NCBI GenBank assembly: GCA_006503535.1
Contig: QYRS01000005.1
Coordinates: 1,240,001-1,304,000, forward strand
DNA from: Arthrinium phaeospermum
Lineage: Eukaryota; Ascomycota; Sordariomycetes; Amphisphaeriales; Apiosporaceae
DNA length: 64,000 nt
Direction of reading: 5' to 3'
Part shown: piece after piece, positions 1 through 12,227 of the stretch
Layout of the letters: each line of letters starts with the position of its first letter
Position numbering within the stretch: position 1 is the first letter of the stretch
Made by a program: the position numbers and the translations under genes
Notes under the pieces: generated by a model
What the model was told of the DNA's origin: nothing
Seen by the model: the letters and a program-made list of their open reading frames with translations, nothing else
The model's database searches: none

Positions 1-1173
1 GTACTGCGTAGATTGTTAGCTACTGCGCTGAACGGAGTTGTTTTGTCTAGGGGGGATCTTACCTTCTTGGCAGCATCAGGGATGGCAGGGAGAGAGTCGT
101 CCTCGACCAGCCAGTCATCATCCTTGGGAGGGCACTTGGAGGAGTGAGTGGTGGAGGCGGCACCACCGTCACCAGTGGGGGTGGGGTACTTCTTGAGGGC
201 GTCCTTGAACTTGGTGAAGTCGGGGCTGTCGGCGTTCTTGCTCTTGGCGTCGACAATGCCGTATCCGTTACCCTCCTTGGTGTACTCGTAGAGCAGACCA
301 CCAGAGTAGACACCAGTCATCTCCTTGTCCATCAGGGCAGACATCTCCTCGAAGTTGCGGCCGTTGGTGATGCAGCCCCACTCAGACAGGAAGATGGGCA
401 GACCGTAGTCCTTGAAGCTCTTGACCTTGGCATCCCAGCCCGAGGTCTCGAAGGTCGAGGGCGAGCACCAAGAGTAGTCGTTGAAGGCGAAGAAGTCGCT
501 TCGCGCGTCGTCGGAACCGCAGTTGAAGTAGTTGGCCGTCTGCATGCGGTTCTTACTCACATCAGCAGCGGAGTAGCCCACAGGAATCTTGCGGTAGCCA
601 CGGGTGCCGATGTATTGCTTCATGTCACGGGTGGTGGCCTTGACGTAGGGAGCAGACTTGGTCGAGTCGACCTTGTCGTTGATGACCTCGTTTCCAGAGA
701 AGAAAGCGAGGGTGTTGTCGTACTTGTGGAAGGCGTCGATGGTGGCAAAGACGCTCTGCAAGTAGTCGGCGTTGTAGGACGGGCCCGGCTTCGAGCGGTT
801 GATGGAGTACTTGGGGCTGTTCACATCGAGCACCAGGTAGATGCCATCAGCCAGCTTCATGCACTCGTCGTGGTCCTTGGAGTTGTCGACCATGTAGACA
901 CGGATGGTGTTGACGCCAAGGTCCTTGAAGTTGGCAATGTCCCTCTTGCAAGTCTCGGTGTTGGCGAGGGGGTCGGCATCGCCAGACGAACCACCAGGCT
1001 GGTAGTCGATACCGCGAATGTAGAAGCGCTCCTTGCCAGCCCAGAAGGCGTTGCCGGAGGCCGAGACGGCCGGGAGCGATTCAGCGCGCTTGGGCAGCTC
1101 AGGGTCAGTGGGGGTAGGCCCGGCGGAGACCAGGGCCCGTCGCGAGGGCGGAGAGAAGCTCGTAAGAACGCAT
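1..1173 (-). CDS. GH72 1,3-beta-glucanosyltransferase (GEL/GAS family), 3' part missing
   Basis: This is a GPI-anchored-type cell-wall enzyme that cuts beta-1,3-glucan and transfers the new end to another chain, elongating wall glucan. The mature part begins with a typical GH72 segment (FYIRGIDYQPGG), followed by TIRVYMVDN, then FFSGNEV carrying the acid/base Glu and FLSEWGC carrying the nucleophile Glu. About 370 residues lie in the window, ending near CPPKDDDW. An intron (62 down to 4, GT-AG) precedes the last visible bases, so the C-terminal part continues to the left of the window. The ATG at 1173 starts a plausible signal peptide (MRSYELLSALAT), but that frame stops after 22 codons. One extra base at about 1133-1141 (GGGCCC) separates it from the enzyme frame, and no other ATG serves that frame. 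The enzyme identity is certain; the start region is probably a sequence error. Confidence 0.93.
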
Positions 1174-4100
1174 CGTGGCAGATGTCTGTGGTTTGTTGTA
1201 TATGGATTGAGTTCCTTCCAAAATGTGGCTAACTTAATATCAAGTCCGTGGTCAAGAAAAGCGGCCAATCAATCCCGAGAGAGTGAGGGATGTCTGATTG
1301 AGTCCCCAAAACGAGATATGTGCAAGAGAAATGATTACAATGTTTCAGTAACTTATAAGAGAAGAAGAGGGCAACAAGAACGAGTGAGCTGCCGTGGGAG
1401 GAGAAGTTGGGAGGGAGTAACGATTGTGTCGTGGGAGAGTTTGGGACGGGGAGGAAACAGGAAGGAAGGATTGATATGGAGGAAGAGACAGCCCAAGAAA
1501 ACCAAGCAGAAGTCAAGACCAAACAAGCTCTCGCCCGGTGATCCAAGGGGAGTTGATAGATTACGCGGTATGCACCTTGAAGGAGGGTTGCCCATGATGG
1601 CCAGTCAGCGTGACGGGCGGCGGGTATCCCACAAGTCAAGATTCCAGTCAACCCCTGAATCCCCCATCGAAGGTTCGGGTGTTTGGGAATTTGCATCTCG
1701 TTATTTTGGGGAAACAGGGTGGTGTCTCTAGCAGCCACAGCAAAACAGTCAACAGTCACCTCTCTCCTATACCTACTACAATCAGAGCCGTGACACGCCG
1801 ATTCAAGGAGGGGGTAGCATTAGCGGCAGCGGGCAAGCGGGCGCACGGCGGTGGAAACGCCAGGGCAGAGCCAGGGTCCGCATTAACACAGCGATCGCCC
1901 CAGGATGCAAGGGGCATTGTCGAGCAATTCAGGCAGCCCCTTGGTCCATCGCCATATCAGCCGTTGGATGACCCCGGTGCCAGCAGCATGACTAGATGAC
2001 TGTTCTCATATCCGCAACGTCGTAATCTAAGATGCCTCTCTACGTGTACGCGTACTGGCCGGCAGGGGACTTTTAGAAGAGAAGGACTCGCTTGTGCCAT
2101 TCAGCTATTGGCTCGCTCGTGTTGCTGCTACGCATGTCGTGTCTGTAGGGGGAGAAAAAAAAAATCGCACCACCAACCACTGCAAAGTTCGTATCCACCA
2201 AGCCACCTGGACATCTTTCCATGTCTTGCCCCATTGCATGCCATGCCATGCCACGAAGCACCCTACCTACATAATTAACATTTAGACTATGTGCCCTAGA
2301 GAGCACTGCCACCTCTCAAAACGGGCCTCCCGTGCTTGTTTCAAATACACCTCTTTCCTGCCACAGGGTTGCCAGGCAATGGCACCTTGAGGCACTTTGA
2401 GGACTTGATGATGACCTGCCACGAAGCACCCTACCTACATAATTAACATTTTAGACTATGTGCCCTAGAGAGCACTGCCACCTCTCAAAACGGGCCTCCC
2501 GTGCTTTGTTTCAAATACACCTCTTTCCTGCCACAGGGTTGCCAGGCAATGGCACCTTGAGGCACTTTGAGGACTTGATCTGATGCTACCTTTGCCCAGA
2601 TACACCTTGACGATGACGCCAGTGCCCCAAATGCACACCGTCGGTTGGTTTGGGAGTTTGGCTACCGAATGCCCAAAGAGTTGGAACCCCAGCTCGTTGA
2701 GGCTCGAGTAGAGCCCATTCCTCCATTGCTTGAGAGATCGTGGGGCCGGATGGTTACATGTTTTATAGCAAGTGGAGGCGGCAGTCGTCATGAGGCCCGT
2801 TTCCGACCCAGTTTATTCCAAGGCGTCAATCGGGAAGCACAGTTTCCTTCCAAATGCTTGATCTGGAAGCTTGAGCAACCCTTGGCGATCAGAAACCCTA
2901 GCACCCATGCTGCATGCCCAGGTCAACCCGCCTGCTACCCGGGCCTGGCACCAGGCTCCTGGCCCCCATTCAGAGTGTCAAAATAGCATCACACTCAGTT
3001 CAAGTGCTCCCTTCCTTTATACTTTAGGAGATTGATAAAGCCAAGCAAGGTTGATACCGCAACGGGAAACTTGTTGAAAAAGTGGGTGAAAGTTAATTGA
3101 CAGACCAGGTCAACTATAAGGTCTGGCGTCTGGTGTTACTGCGCAACCACATACTAAGTTACTACCAGTTGGCTCCGTGTAGCTAGGGCCATGCATTATA
3201 CGTAGTATACTGTAAATATCCGCTATCATGGGCGCGATATTTACTAAACAAGCCTGTAGGTTATCGACACATGATAGAAGGCAAGATGCCTGGTGCTACT
3301 GGCTGTGTTGTTGCAGTCCTGAGCAGTGCCAGTGCGATCGCGATACTCCTCGAAAAGAAAATTAAGAGTGGCATAGGCCAATCTCGTTTGTCTTCCCAAC
3401 GGTCTAAGGGGTCTCAACCCCAAGTCGGCGTCTACTTAGATGGCAGGAGATTAGAGCAAATCAGTTTTCTTTCCTTCTCTTATGTAACAGGTCAGAACAT
3501 TCAAGTTCAAACGGAAGGCCCGACGTTACCTACTGGGTGTGGTTTTCCGTGAAGAACCGACCCCCGACCTTCCCAAGCTAGTGGTTCCCACCAGCTTACG
3601 ACTGCGCTGGATACAGCCAAGGCGTTCAATACGACCCAGAATTGGTTCAGCAGCACCGCCAGGCTGAAATAGAAGAAGAAGGTGTCCGAACCCATCCCGG
3701 TTCCTTGTTTTTTTCTCATTGTTTCTCCAACTCCCACCACCGTATCTGCAGTCTTGCTGCAGAGTAGGTAGTAATAAATGCAAGCGCACTTAGCTGTGCG
3801 ACCCAGGCAGGCAGTAGAAGCTGCAATGCTGCACTGCACTTGGAAGAAGCAAGATTAGTAGGAAAAGCTGGTGGAACTACTGATTATGACCATTTCCTAA
3901 GCACCCGCCAAGGCAGCTACAGCTCGGTAGTATGACGACATAAACAGGTTCGCTGCCCAGGCTACAAGGATACCGCTGCACTTGTCTGCTTTTTTTCCCT
4001 GGCCGGCTTTGCCCTTTCTTTCTTCGCCGATTCGAGTTCATGTCTAGAACAGGATCTTATATTCAAAATGCAGGCTATGAAAATCACATGCGGGACAATG

Positions 4101-5119
4101 TGCGAGGCTCGGCCAATCATGTCTGCTGCACATTGTCAGATTTCTTTCTTCTAGAACATGGATGTCAGCTCATTGGGTGGTGCAGGTGGTCGCAGTCATC
4201 GGGCTAGCTTCTGTCAGCGCGCCCTCTCCCACTCCGGTGGTTGCCCGTCTGCCGCCATAGCATCTCACACCGCAAGGGGGGCTGTACGACTAGATGGCAT
4301 TCCATCCCTGTTGCTCTGAACGAGCCCGATGATGTTGAATGTCATCTTGGAGCCGGCGTATATGATCAGTGGCCATTTGATGAAACACATGGCACCCATG
4401 AGTGTGCCCATGCAGATGTCGTGAATGATATACGTTTGTTTGCCATGCCACTTTGTCTTGCATGTAGGGGGACAGATGGGGGGAACTCTCGCCAGGATGC
4501 AGGCGAACGGGAGAGAACCAAGCAAGCGACCCGGGCCAATATTAGTCGATGGCAACCAACAATCATCAAAACACACTCTCAACACGGCCGGGTGCTTGGT
4601 CCTTACCTATGTATCAAAGGGTAGGTGGCGTACATATACCAACGTACAAAACCGCCCGGGTTGGGCCAGGCTGGCAGCTTTTCAGTCACATTGCCCCCGT
4701 ATCGTCGTCTTACGCTGTCATCGCTGAATTGAAATGCAAACCTGAACGGTAGCCGCCAGCCCGTCCCGTGGTCTTGGTAGTGGCAGTGTGTGGATGGGGG
4801 GGAAAAGAGAGGCTTACCATTCTGCCCAACCAGCCCCGCCAACTCCGGCTGCATGACATACTATCATCCCCGCTCCCTCTTCCAGCCCTTTCCAAATTGT
4901 CTACTATACCACACCACATCACCGGCCTGGCCTCTTTTCTCCAAATATATACTGCCTTTTGCCAGTCTGTTTGATCTGCGGGCGCCTGTTTGCTGTTTCC
5001 CCGTGTTTCGGACTCTCCAGTCTTTCTTCCGCACTATTCGTTCTATTTTGCAGGGTGCCCACGTATTTTGTGACATATCTTGGCGGTCCCTCGCAGGCCC
5101 CGCGTCACGACGCTGCAAG
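1174..5119. other. Intergenic region, 3.9 kb, promoter sides of the GH72 and DUF3824 genes
   Basis: This is the divergent intergenic region between the GH72 gene (left) and the DUF3824 gene (right). All open frames here are short, without recognisable domains or splice-linked continuation. It contains the 160-bp local duplication at 2250-2579. No tRNA or transposon could be recognised by eye. Confidence 0.6.
2250..2579. repeat. Local tandem duplication A, about 160 bp x 2
   Basis: Copy 1 (about 2250-2409) and copy 2 (about 2418-2579) begin GCCACGAAGCACCC and end GGACTTGAT. They differ by single bases in short runs: ATTTAG versus ATTTTAG, and GCTTGTTT versus GCTTTGTTT. Eight bases separate them. 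Near-identical adjacent copies that differ only in run length suggest an unmerged contig overlap, though a recent duplication is possible. Confidence 0.9.
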
Positions 5120-8100
5120 ATGTCGTCGTATTATGAGAGAGACTACCGGTACGCTCGCAACGACGATCCCCCCTCGTCGGACGAAGACAAGTACAAGAGC
5201 ACGACAGTCCGGCGATACAAGGTTGGCGGTGGCGGCGGCGGCGGGAGTTCTACATCTCGTGTTGAACGAGTCGAGCGCTATGACGAAGTCGACGACGATC
5301 GACGATCTAGGTATTCTACCCGGGACGACTTCCGCGACAACCGTTCCCATGCCGGCCGTCCTTCTGGAGAAGTTGTGGAGGTCGATCGCCGTACCGAGAA
5401 GACCTATCTGCCCGAGCGACCCCGGTCCTCTTTCGACCCTCCGGTGGAGCGCGAGCGCCGCGTCGTAGAGAAGAGGATTGAGCGCGACGAGTCTGGCCAC
5501 CGTGACCAGGATCGATACTGGGAGAGAGAAACGGACTACATCCGAGAACCCGACCGCCGTGACCACCGTGACAATACCACCGTTATCCGCGAGTCGCGCG
5601 AGACTATCGAGCGAGACCCGCCGCGCAACTACTGGGACCGTCAATCTCGGATGCCTTGGGACGACCATGAGGATGTTCGCATAGAAAAGCATATCGAGCG
5701 CAGGTCCGGCGACCATGTGGATGACATGAGAATCGAGAAGCACGTAGAGCGGATCACGACCATGATCACTATAGCCATCACGACCACCCAGGTGCCGTCG
5801 AGCGATATACCAAGGAGACCGAGTATTATACTCCGGCAGACCCTCCTCCTCAGCCCATTGTAATCCGCCAAAAAGCCCCGGAGCCTCAGCAAATCATCGT
5901 TCAGGAGGCGGCAGCCCCGCCTCCTGTGATCATTAACCAAGAGCGTCCCGAGCCGGGCTACATCGTACTCCGAGAGAACAACCGCCAGATCGCTCGACGT
6001 GAGCCTTCCGAAGAGTACTACTATCGCCGCGAGGAGCGCGATAACCGTCACAGAGAAGATGACTACGCCATGGAACGATATGACCGTCGCCACCGTCGAG
6101 ACTATCCCTCGGAGGACGAGGATTACTACGTCAAGAGGACCATCATACGCCGCGAGCGTAGCTCCAGTTCAGATCACCATAAGAAGCGGCATCTGGCCGA
6201 GGGCGCTCTGGCCGGCGCTGGCCTGTCAGCATTCCTGGCCAGCCGTCGCGATCGAGAGGGCGATCTGCCTGAGCACCGAGGCAAGAAAGTGCTAGCCGGT
6301 GCAGCCCTCGGAGCTTTGGGAACCGAGGTCATCCGCCGGGCCCGGAGTGCCTATGAGGAAAGAGATTACGAGGATGACTATGATGACCGCCGCCACCGGT
6401 CACGATCAAAATCGAGATCAAGAATAACTACAGGCCTTGCACTGGTATGTAAACCTCGTTGTCTTGGTGTTTTGTTCATGCTAACCGAAACGATAGGGAG
6501 CTGCTGCGCTTGCTGTTGCCGGAGGTCTCAAGTACATGCAAAGCAACAAGATCGAAAAAGAGGAGGCCACGAGAGGCCGCGCCAGACGTCGATACTCTGA
6601 CGATTACTCTCGCTCTTCGAGCCGAGTCAGTCGAACTGTCAGTCGAACTAGTCGGAGCAGAAAGCGTAGCAAGTCGAGCGTGGCAAAGGCTGCTGCGGCC
6701 ACTGGGTAAGTCTAGGAAGCAACTTAAGCAGTTCTGATTGTAACTCAGTCATCTGAAGTCTGGTCTAACATTTGGCGTTATAGTGCGGTTGCTGGATTGG
6801 TGCAGCATTACCGAAGCAAGTCACGTGGCAAATCTCGAAGCAAGTCGAAGGTTAGAACAGGTAAGTATCAATCATGATGACACATGGGTCATGGCAGTCG
6901 GTTTGACCATTTCTTGATGCAGGAGCCGAAATCGCGGCAGCATCTCTTACAGGGGCTGCGGCAAGTAAGCTGTGGGAGCGTCACAAGGACAAGAAGGAGG
7001 CACGCGAGCGGAAGGTCGAAGATGATGATGAGTACTACTCCGATAGAGATCATCATCGCGGGTACAGCTCGTCGCGCAGCCGTAGTCGCAGCCGCAGCCA
7101 CAGCCGCGCAGCAGCAGGTCAAGGGCCCGGTCCTTCACCACAAGAGAGGGCGCTAATCGGGAACTAGGCCTCGTTGAGTACGGCAACGATCCCTTGTCGC
7201 CGCCGGCAGGCTATGTGTCGGCTGGTGAAGCGCGCCAGCCTCGCCATCGCCGCCATCGATCGCCCTCCGTGGCATCGGACCCGGAGATTAAGCGACAGAG
7301 GAGCAAGAGTCGCCTGCGGGAGGCTGCAGCTGGTGTCCTGGGGGCCGGTGCGGCGGCGATTGGGCTGAAGAAGTATAATGATGTCAAGAAGGAGAAGGAA
7401 AGGAAAAGGAGAGGTCTCGCGAGCAGTCACGGGAGAGATCGATAGGTAGATCGATGGAGCGAGAGCGAGAGCGACAGGATGTTGAGGATGGCCGACCCCC
7501 GAGGGAGGAGCGCAGACGGGATCGACGGTCCGAGAGCGACAGAGACAGCGTACGTTTTTTCTCCGTCAGTCATCAACCCCATTCAACTAATCTAATCCAT
7601 CTACTAGGTTACGAGGAAGAATCCGACGCTGGCGGCTATTACCCTGGTTACGAATACGATCCGGAGGCACCTCCTTCGCCCCCAACTGCATCCGGCGGCT
7701 ATCCTCAGCCATACACCACAGGCCCTCCTCCACCAGGACCGTCTGGACCGCCGCCGCCGCCTGGGCCAGCAGGCTTTACTCATTACCCCAACCCTTCGCA
7801 GATGAACGTCAACGCCTACCCGCCTCATCCTGTCTACAACCCAGCGGACTACCCACCGCCGCCTGGGCCTCCGGCTGGAGGACCTCGGAACCCCTTCCCC
7901 CCTAATGCACCAGAGTCGGTGAGTCGCGGTGACAATCCAAACCATTCCCCTCGTACTGCCCCGACCTTGGCGGAGCTGCTGCAAGGTGTGATGTTCCCCC
8001 GTGTCGTTCGAAACTAGATCTTCTTTTTCCCCCATCTCATTACCCCTCCACCCTCTTGGCAAATTCGTGAATCTAACTTGGTATGCTAGATGGTCTAAAG

Positions 8101-8748
8101 CCCCGCCGCCGACGGTCACGTCGATCCCGACCTTTGAGCAGGTCTCCTTCTGTTAGCTCGGAGCCTGCAACACCACCTGCGTCACTTGCCGCAAACAAAT
8201 CCGTCTCTTTCATACCCTTGTCTCCACAATCCAGCCAGACTTTGCGGAAACTCCACGAAGCTCAAGAGCGGCATTCCGACTCAGACCTCTCTTCGGGCCG
8301 TACTTTGTCCCATCGACGTGGGAGAAGACGAGACCCGGACCTCTTCGGAGGAGAATGATGTGGAAGTGCTGCCTGACCGTTTTGATACCTCGGGTCGTCC
8401 GCTCGAGCCTGGCGATCCAGGCCGGTGGACGTCTAGAGGAGGAAGCTTCGAGTATCGACCGCGAGACAGGGAGACGCAAATGCAAGGCGCATGGGGTGTT
8501 GGCGGGACCGACGCTGACATGGTCAATCGGATGGCGGAGACCGTCGGGAGTCTCCTTGAGGGGAAATCAGGCTTTCTGGGAATTCTGGGCAACGTAATCT
8601 CTCATTTGCCCAAGATTGATGGTGTCGGGGTGCGGTCGAGGATGCAAAGCATGACGAGTCGGAGGACGAACCGGAAAGGCCAAGGCGCACAAGGCGTAGG
8701 CGCATCGTGGTGACGATGCGTATCTCAAGTGAGTTGACTTCGGGGTAG
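5120..8748 (+). CDS. DUF3824-family Arg/Asp/Ser-rich protein with glycine-zipper segments (frame-broken)
   Basis: The start ATG at 5120 gives MSSYYERDYRYARNDD, a highly charged Arg/Asp/Tyr-rich region. Small Ala/Gly helices follow (EGALAGAGLSAFLASRR, KKVLAGAALGALGTEVI, TTGLALGAAALAVAGG), alternating with SRSRSRS stretches. After these come ELGLVEYGNDPL, a Pro/Gly/Tyr-rich region, and the C-terminal motif EVLPDRFDTSGRPLEPG. This order matches fungal DUF3824 proteins, whose function is unknown. Clear introns are 6445-6496, 6706-6783 and 6861-6922; a fourth (7919-8089) is likely, and another near 7553-7608 is uncertain. Continuity fails near 5750, 7110, 7400, 8340 and 8635, each repairable by one base, often in a homopolymer. 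The end is placed at the stop at 8746-8748, in the frame giving an Asp/Glu then Arg-rich tail; a stop at 8711-8713 serves the alternative frame. Confidence 0.8.
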
Positions 8749-9331
8749 ATGTTTTCTCTCGGGTTTGTGATGGTGGATGGAGAAGTGTTGGAATGGCATT
8801 TATGGATGACTATGTGTGCACGACATGTCACGATTTACGAACTTTCCTATAGTAGCGAACGAAGCCTTTGATAGAGATGGTACTTGCTTGTTTGTCTTCT
8901 GTTTCGTGTTTGTTTCTTCAGATAGGAAGGAGTCTTTTACATATATATACCTCTCGTGTTCTCATTCTTGATTCGTTGGTGAGCTGTGATCGTGATACTT
9001 GAGCCGAGTCGATCGAATACAGCAATTCTAGAGGGAGTTTATGTTGCCAGATACATAATCGGTGCCCCTCCGCCACTCGTGGGGGTAGATGAGGTCTCAA
9101 ATGGATTTGAGGAGGGCTTATATGTGGAGTTTGCCGACGTAACCCTACGGCGTGGCGTACCGGAGACATTCAAGTGTGCATTGTAGTCCCCGGAGACTTT
9201 GCGGATACTTGTAAAAGGTTGATGTCTCATTTTGTATCCGAACACCAGTCTATAAAGAGCAGTCATGTCAACTGATATCTGTCTGCTACTTTGTCAAGCA
9301 TCCATCTATTTGCTACTTCCTCCACCACCAT
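8749..9331. other. Intergenic region upstream of the methyltransferase gene
   Basis: No gene was seen. A TATA-like TATAAAG lies near 9251, about 80 bp before the methyltransferase ATG, and could be its core promoter. Confidence 0.5.
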
Positions 9332-10471
9332 GGCCCCTTTCGCAACAGACGACGACAACGACAACAACCTGGCCGAGAAACTGCAGGACCAGTTCCGCAG
9401 CGTGCCCGTCACGGCCGACAACGACGGCGCCAAGCTGGCCATGATTCAGGCCATGGACCGCGTCATGGGCTTCCCCGGCGAGAAGCTCCTCCAGCAGGCG
9501 GGACTTCTGCCACTACCGGGCGGTGGCGGCGGCAGCAGCGCCCCCAAGGACAAAGAAGAGCCCTTTGTCCTCTTCGACAACGCGTGCGGCACGGGGCTCA
9601 TCGCCGGCCTGCTGCAGAAGCAGGCGTCGCCCGCGGTGCTCCGGGAGAGCCGCTTCGTCTGTGCCGACCTCAACGCGAACCTCGTCGACATCGTCAAGTG
9701 GCGGGCCGAGAGGGATGGGTGGAAGGGACGGTTGAGACCGCGGTCGTGGACGCCCAGGTGCGTTTCTTTTCTTTCCTTTGCTTTCCTTCTTCATGATGGG
9801 TAGTGACTGCCAAGGGGGTGGTTGCTATCTCTTCTCCTTTTTTGCCCCTTCTTCCTCCGGCTCACCCAGTAGAACAAGTCCGGTACTAAAATCATCATAC
9901 CCGCAGGACACCGGCTTGCCAGCCAACTCCTTCTCCCACGTGGTCATCAACTTCGCCATGCACATCATCCCCAAACCCGACATCGCGCTCCGAGGTACGT
10001 CCATACACCCCCTCTCCTTGCCTTCCATCCCTTTACTCCATGCCGTCAACCACATTCTCGCCATTCCAACCATCAAAAATCCCCTCTCTATCATCCTCAA
10101 AACGCCCCCCGCTAACCCTCCCCCTCTCCCTACCTCCAGAAGCCTACCGCCTCCTCCGCCCCAACGGCACCCTCGCCTTCACCGTCTGGGCCGCCGACAA
10201 CACGGGCTGGATCCCCGACATGCGCAGCGCCTTCGCCGCGCTGCCCTTCGCAAAAACCGCAGCAGCAGCAGGAACCCCCTTGATGCCCGACCGCGTGCCC
10301 ATGGCCGTGCACGGCCTGGACCAGTGGATCGATCCGGCCGGCCTCCGCGCCGAGCTCGCGTCCGCTTCCGTCGGCTTCCAAGACGTGCGCGTCGAGACGC
10401 TCGAACATGCGAGCCGCGTCGACAGCGCCGAGTACTTCATCGGGGCCTTTGACATGATGAGAAGTGGATGA
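9332..10471 (+). CDS. Class I SAM-dependent methyltransferase (one frameshift)
   Basis: This is a soluble Rossmann-fold methyltransferase of the Methyltransf_11/25 type; the substrate is unknown. ATG 9332 gives MAPFATDDDNDNN. Motif I is FDNACGTGLIAGLLQ, an acidic motif II region follows (FVCADLNANLVDIVK), then the post-I strand SFSHVVINFAMHIIPKPD, then YRLLRPNGTLAFTVW typical of the motif III region. Three exons are visible: 9332-9757, 9907-9994 and 10140-10471; both introns are GT-AG and about 145-149 bp. The first exon needs one added base near 9720 (TGGAAGGG) so that WKG changes to the frame reading EGTVETAVVDAQ, which joins the next exon in phase. Length is about 280 residues, normal for the fold. 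Related fungal enzymes occur in secondary metabolism, but no cluster partner is present here. Confidence 0.85.
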
Positions 10472-10918
10472 TGCAAACCTACTGGTCCGAAGATAGCCGC
10501 CGGGCTGCCGCTGCGGATGGAGGCGCAGCTATGGACAAAGTTATGATTGAACACTTGCGGGAAAAGCATAGTGGGAACGGTTGGGATATTAGATGGAGAT
10601 CAGTCATGGTTACTTGTCGGAAGCCATCATGGTGAACATGTGCAGTTGGCGTATGTGGCAGTGTTCCAAGTGCTGCAGGATATTAGCTTTCCCAGTTCAA
10701 CACTCAAGGGTATTCTTCAGGGTAACTTTCAGGTAGGTTCCAGGGTAGCGTTCAGGGTAATTATAGAGCAACTATTTCACAATTGAAGGTCACGCATTGC
10801 AAGCATGGAAGTCCAGTGAGGTTGAGGTTGATGAGTCTCAATATATCATTAGTCGTAATAATGTGGTATCGTACAGAATAGGCTATTAATCAATCTTCCG
10901 TTCCATCACACTGGGAAT
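10472..10918. other. Convergent intergenic region
   Basis: This 447-bp region lies between the 3' ends of the methyltransferase and the hydrophilin-like gene. It carries several short AGGGTA-type repeats (about 10707-10760) but no gene. Confidence 0.5.
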
Positions 10919-12227
10919 TTAAATTCCACTGTGCTTCTCCTGATGAGTCTGTGTAGAGTGTCTCCGCTCACGGTCATGAGTGTGGTCATCATGATCCATG
11001 ACGGGTGCACCAACATGCTTCTGCATCACTGAAGGAGGGACCTGGGCAGCATCATGAGGGTCTTTGTGGCCAGTCCTAAACGTACTCGATCAGCACGTGG
11101 GAAGCATTCGATGAGGGCCCGAGCCGGCTTACGACTGGTAAGTCTGTGTTTCCGCCCACGGTCTTGGAACCGTCGAGGTCGCTGTCCACACGGGGATCAA
11201 CCTTGTTCATCATATCAGAACCGTGCGGCCCCGCTGTCTTGTCAGCTGGACCAGGCCCTGAACCCATGTGCGACGTGCCCTTTCCGCCGGGGGCACCACG
11301 GTGGTCACGGTCCGAATCAATTCGGGGGTCGGCCGCATTTGCCATCCGGCTATCGTGTGTACCGTGAGTTCCAGTCGGGGCGTTGTAGGCAGTGTGGCCT
11401 TGGCCACCAGTTACCGGGTTTCCGGAACCGGCGATGCCTTGTTGGTGGCCGGTCGTTCCCGCGCCAGTCATTCCGGTAGCAGCTCCTGTCATGCCGGGGC
11501 CGTGGTTGCTGCCAGACAGACCTGAAGTGCCGTGGCTGCCGGAAATGCCGCTGGTACCAGTGGTACCGTGGTACCGTGGGAGCCAGTCATGCCGGAACCA
11601 GTCATGCCGGAGCCGGTCATACCACTGGTGCCAGTGGTGCCGTGGGTGCCGGTAGTACCGTGGGTGCCGGTAACGCCGGAGCCACCCAAGCCAGTACCGT
11701 GAGTACCGGTGTGAGTGGTACCAGCGGTACCTGAAGAGCCGTAGGTGTTGCCAACCGTGCGGCTAGCATCACGGTCCGAGTCGACACGAGGGTCGGCGGC
11801 GTTGGCAACGCGGCCAGAGTGAGGGCCGTGGACACCTTCGGGGGCGGAGCCGGAGCCGGTGTAGCCTTGACCGGCCATGTTACCAGCGTGGGTACCGGAG
11901 CGGTCGCTGTCGATTCTGGGTCTACCTTGTTGCCCATGGTAGAGCTGTGGGGACCCTCGTTTCCGGTGGTGTGGCCGGTGTGGCCGACACCAGTGCCAGT
12001 GGTTGTTGAGTGACCAACACCTCCAGCAGAGTGTCCGACGCCGGTACCAGTGTAGAGGAGTGACCTGTTGTGCCGGCAGGGTTGGCACGGTGGTCACGGT
12101 CTGAGTCGATTCTGGGGTCGGCAGCGTTGGCAGTCTTGGTGTTGTGGGTTCCGTGGGTGCCCTCGGGCTGCTCGTGGTGCTTGTCGCCCTTAACGGCGTC
12201 CTTGACCTTGTTGATGATGGAAGACAT
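10919..12227 (-). CDS. Hydrophilin-like Gly/Thr/His-rich repeat protein
   Basis: The start at 12227 gives MSSIINKVKDAVKGDKHHEQ, a short amphipathic helix. A long hydrophilic region with no Cys or Trp follows, dominated by Gly, Thr, His and Ser (HGTTGTHGTTGT, GMTGSGMTGS). Five signatures of the form (NAA or NKV)DPR(I/V)DSD(R/L/S) recur along the chain, and the NAAD and KVD versions alternate. An intron (11132-11042, GT-AG) joins to a conserved-looking last exon, VPPSVMQKHVGAP...HQEKHSGI, stop 10921-10919. The composition resembles hydrophilins and LEA-like stress proteins; that is inference, and the exact family is not recognised. The frame must change three times (about 12055, 11930 and 11578), each by one base. 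Total length would be about 390-400 residues. Confidence 0.75.

Noticed and set aside
144..1232. A 362-codon plus-strand open frame
   Set aside because: It is the antisense shadow of the GH72 gene; the minus strand carries the catalytic motifs.
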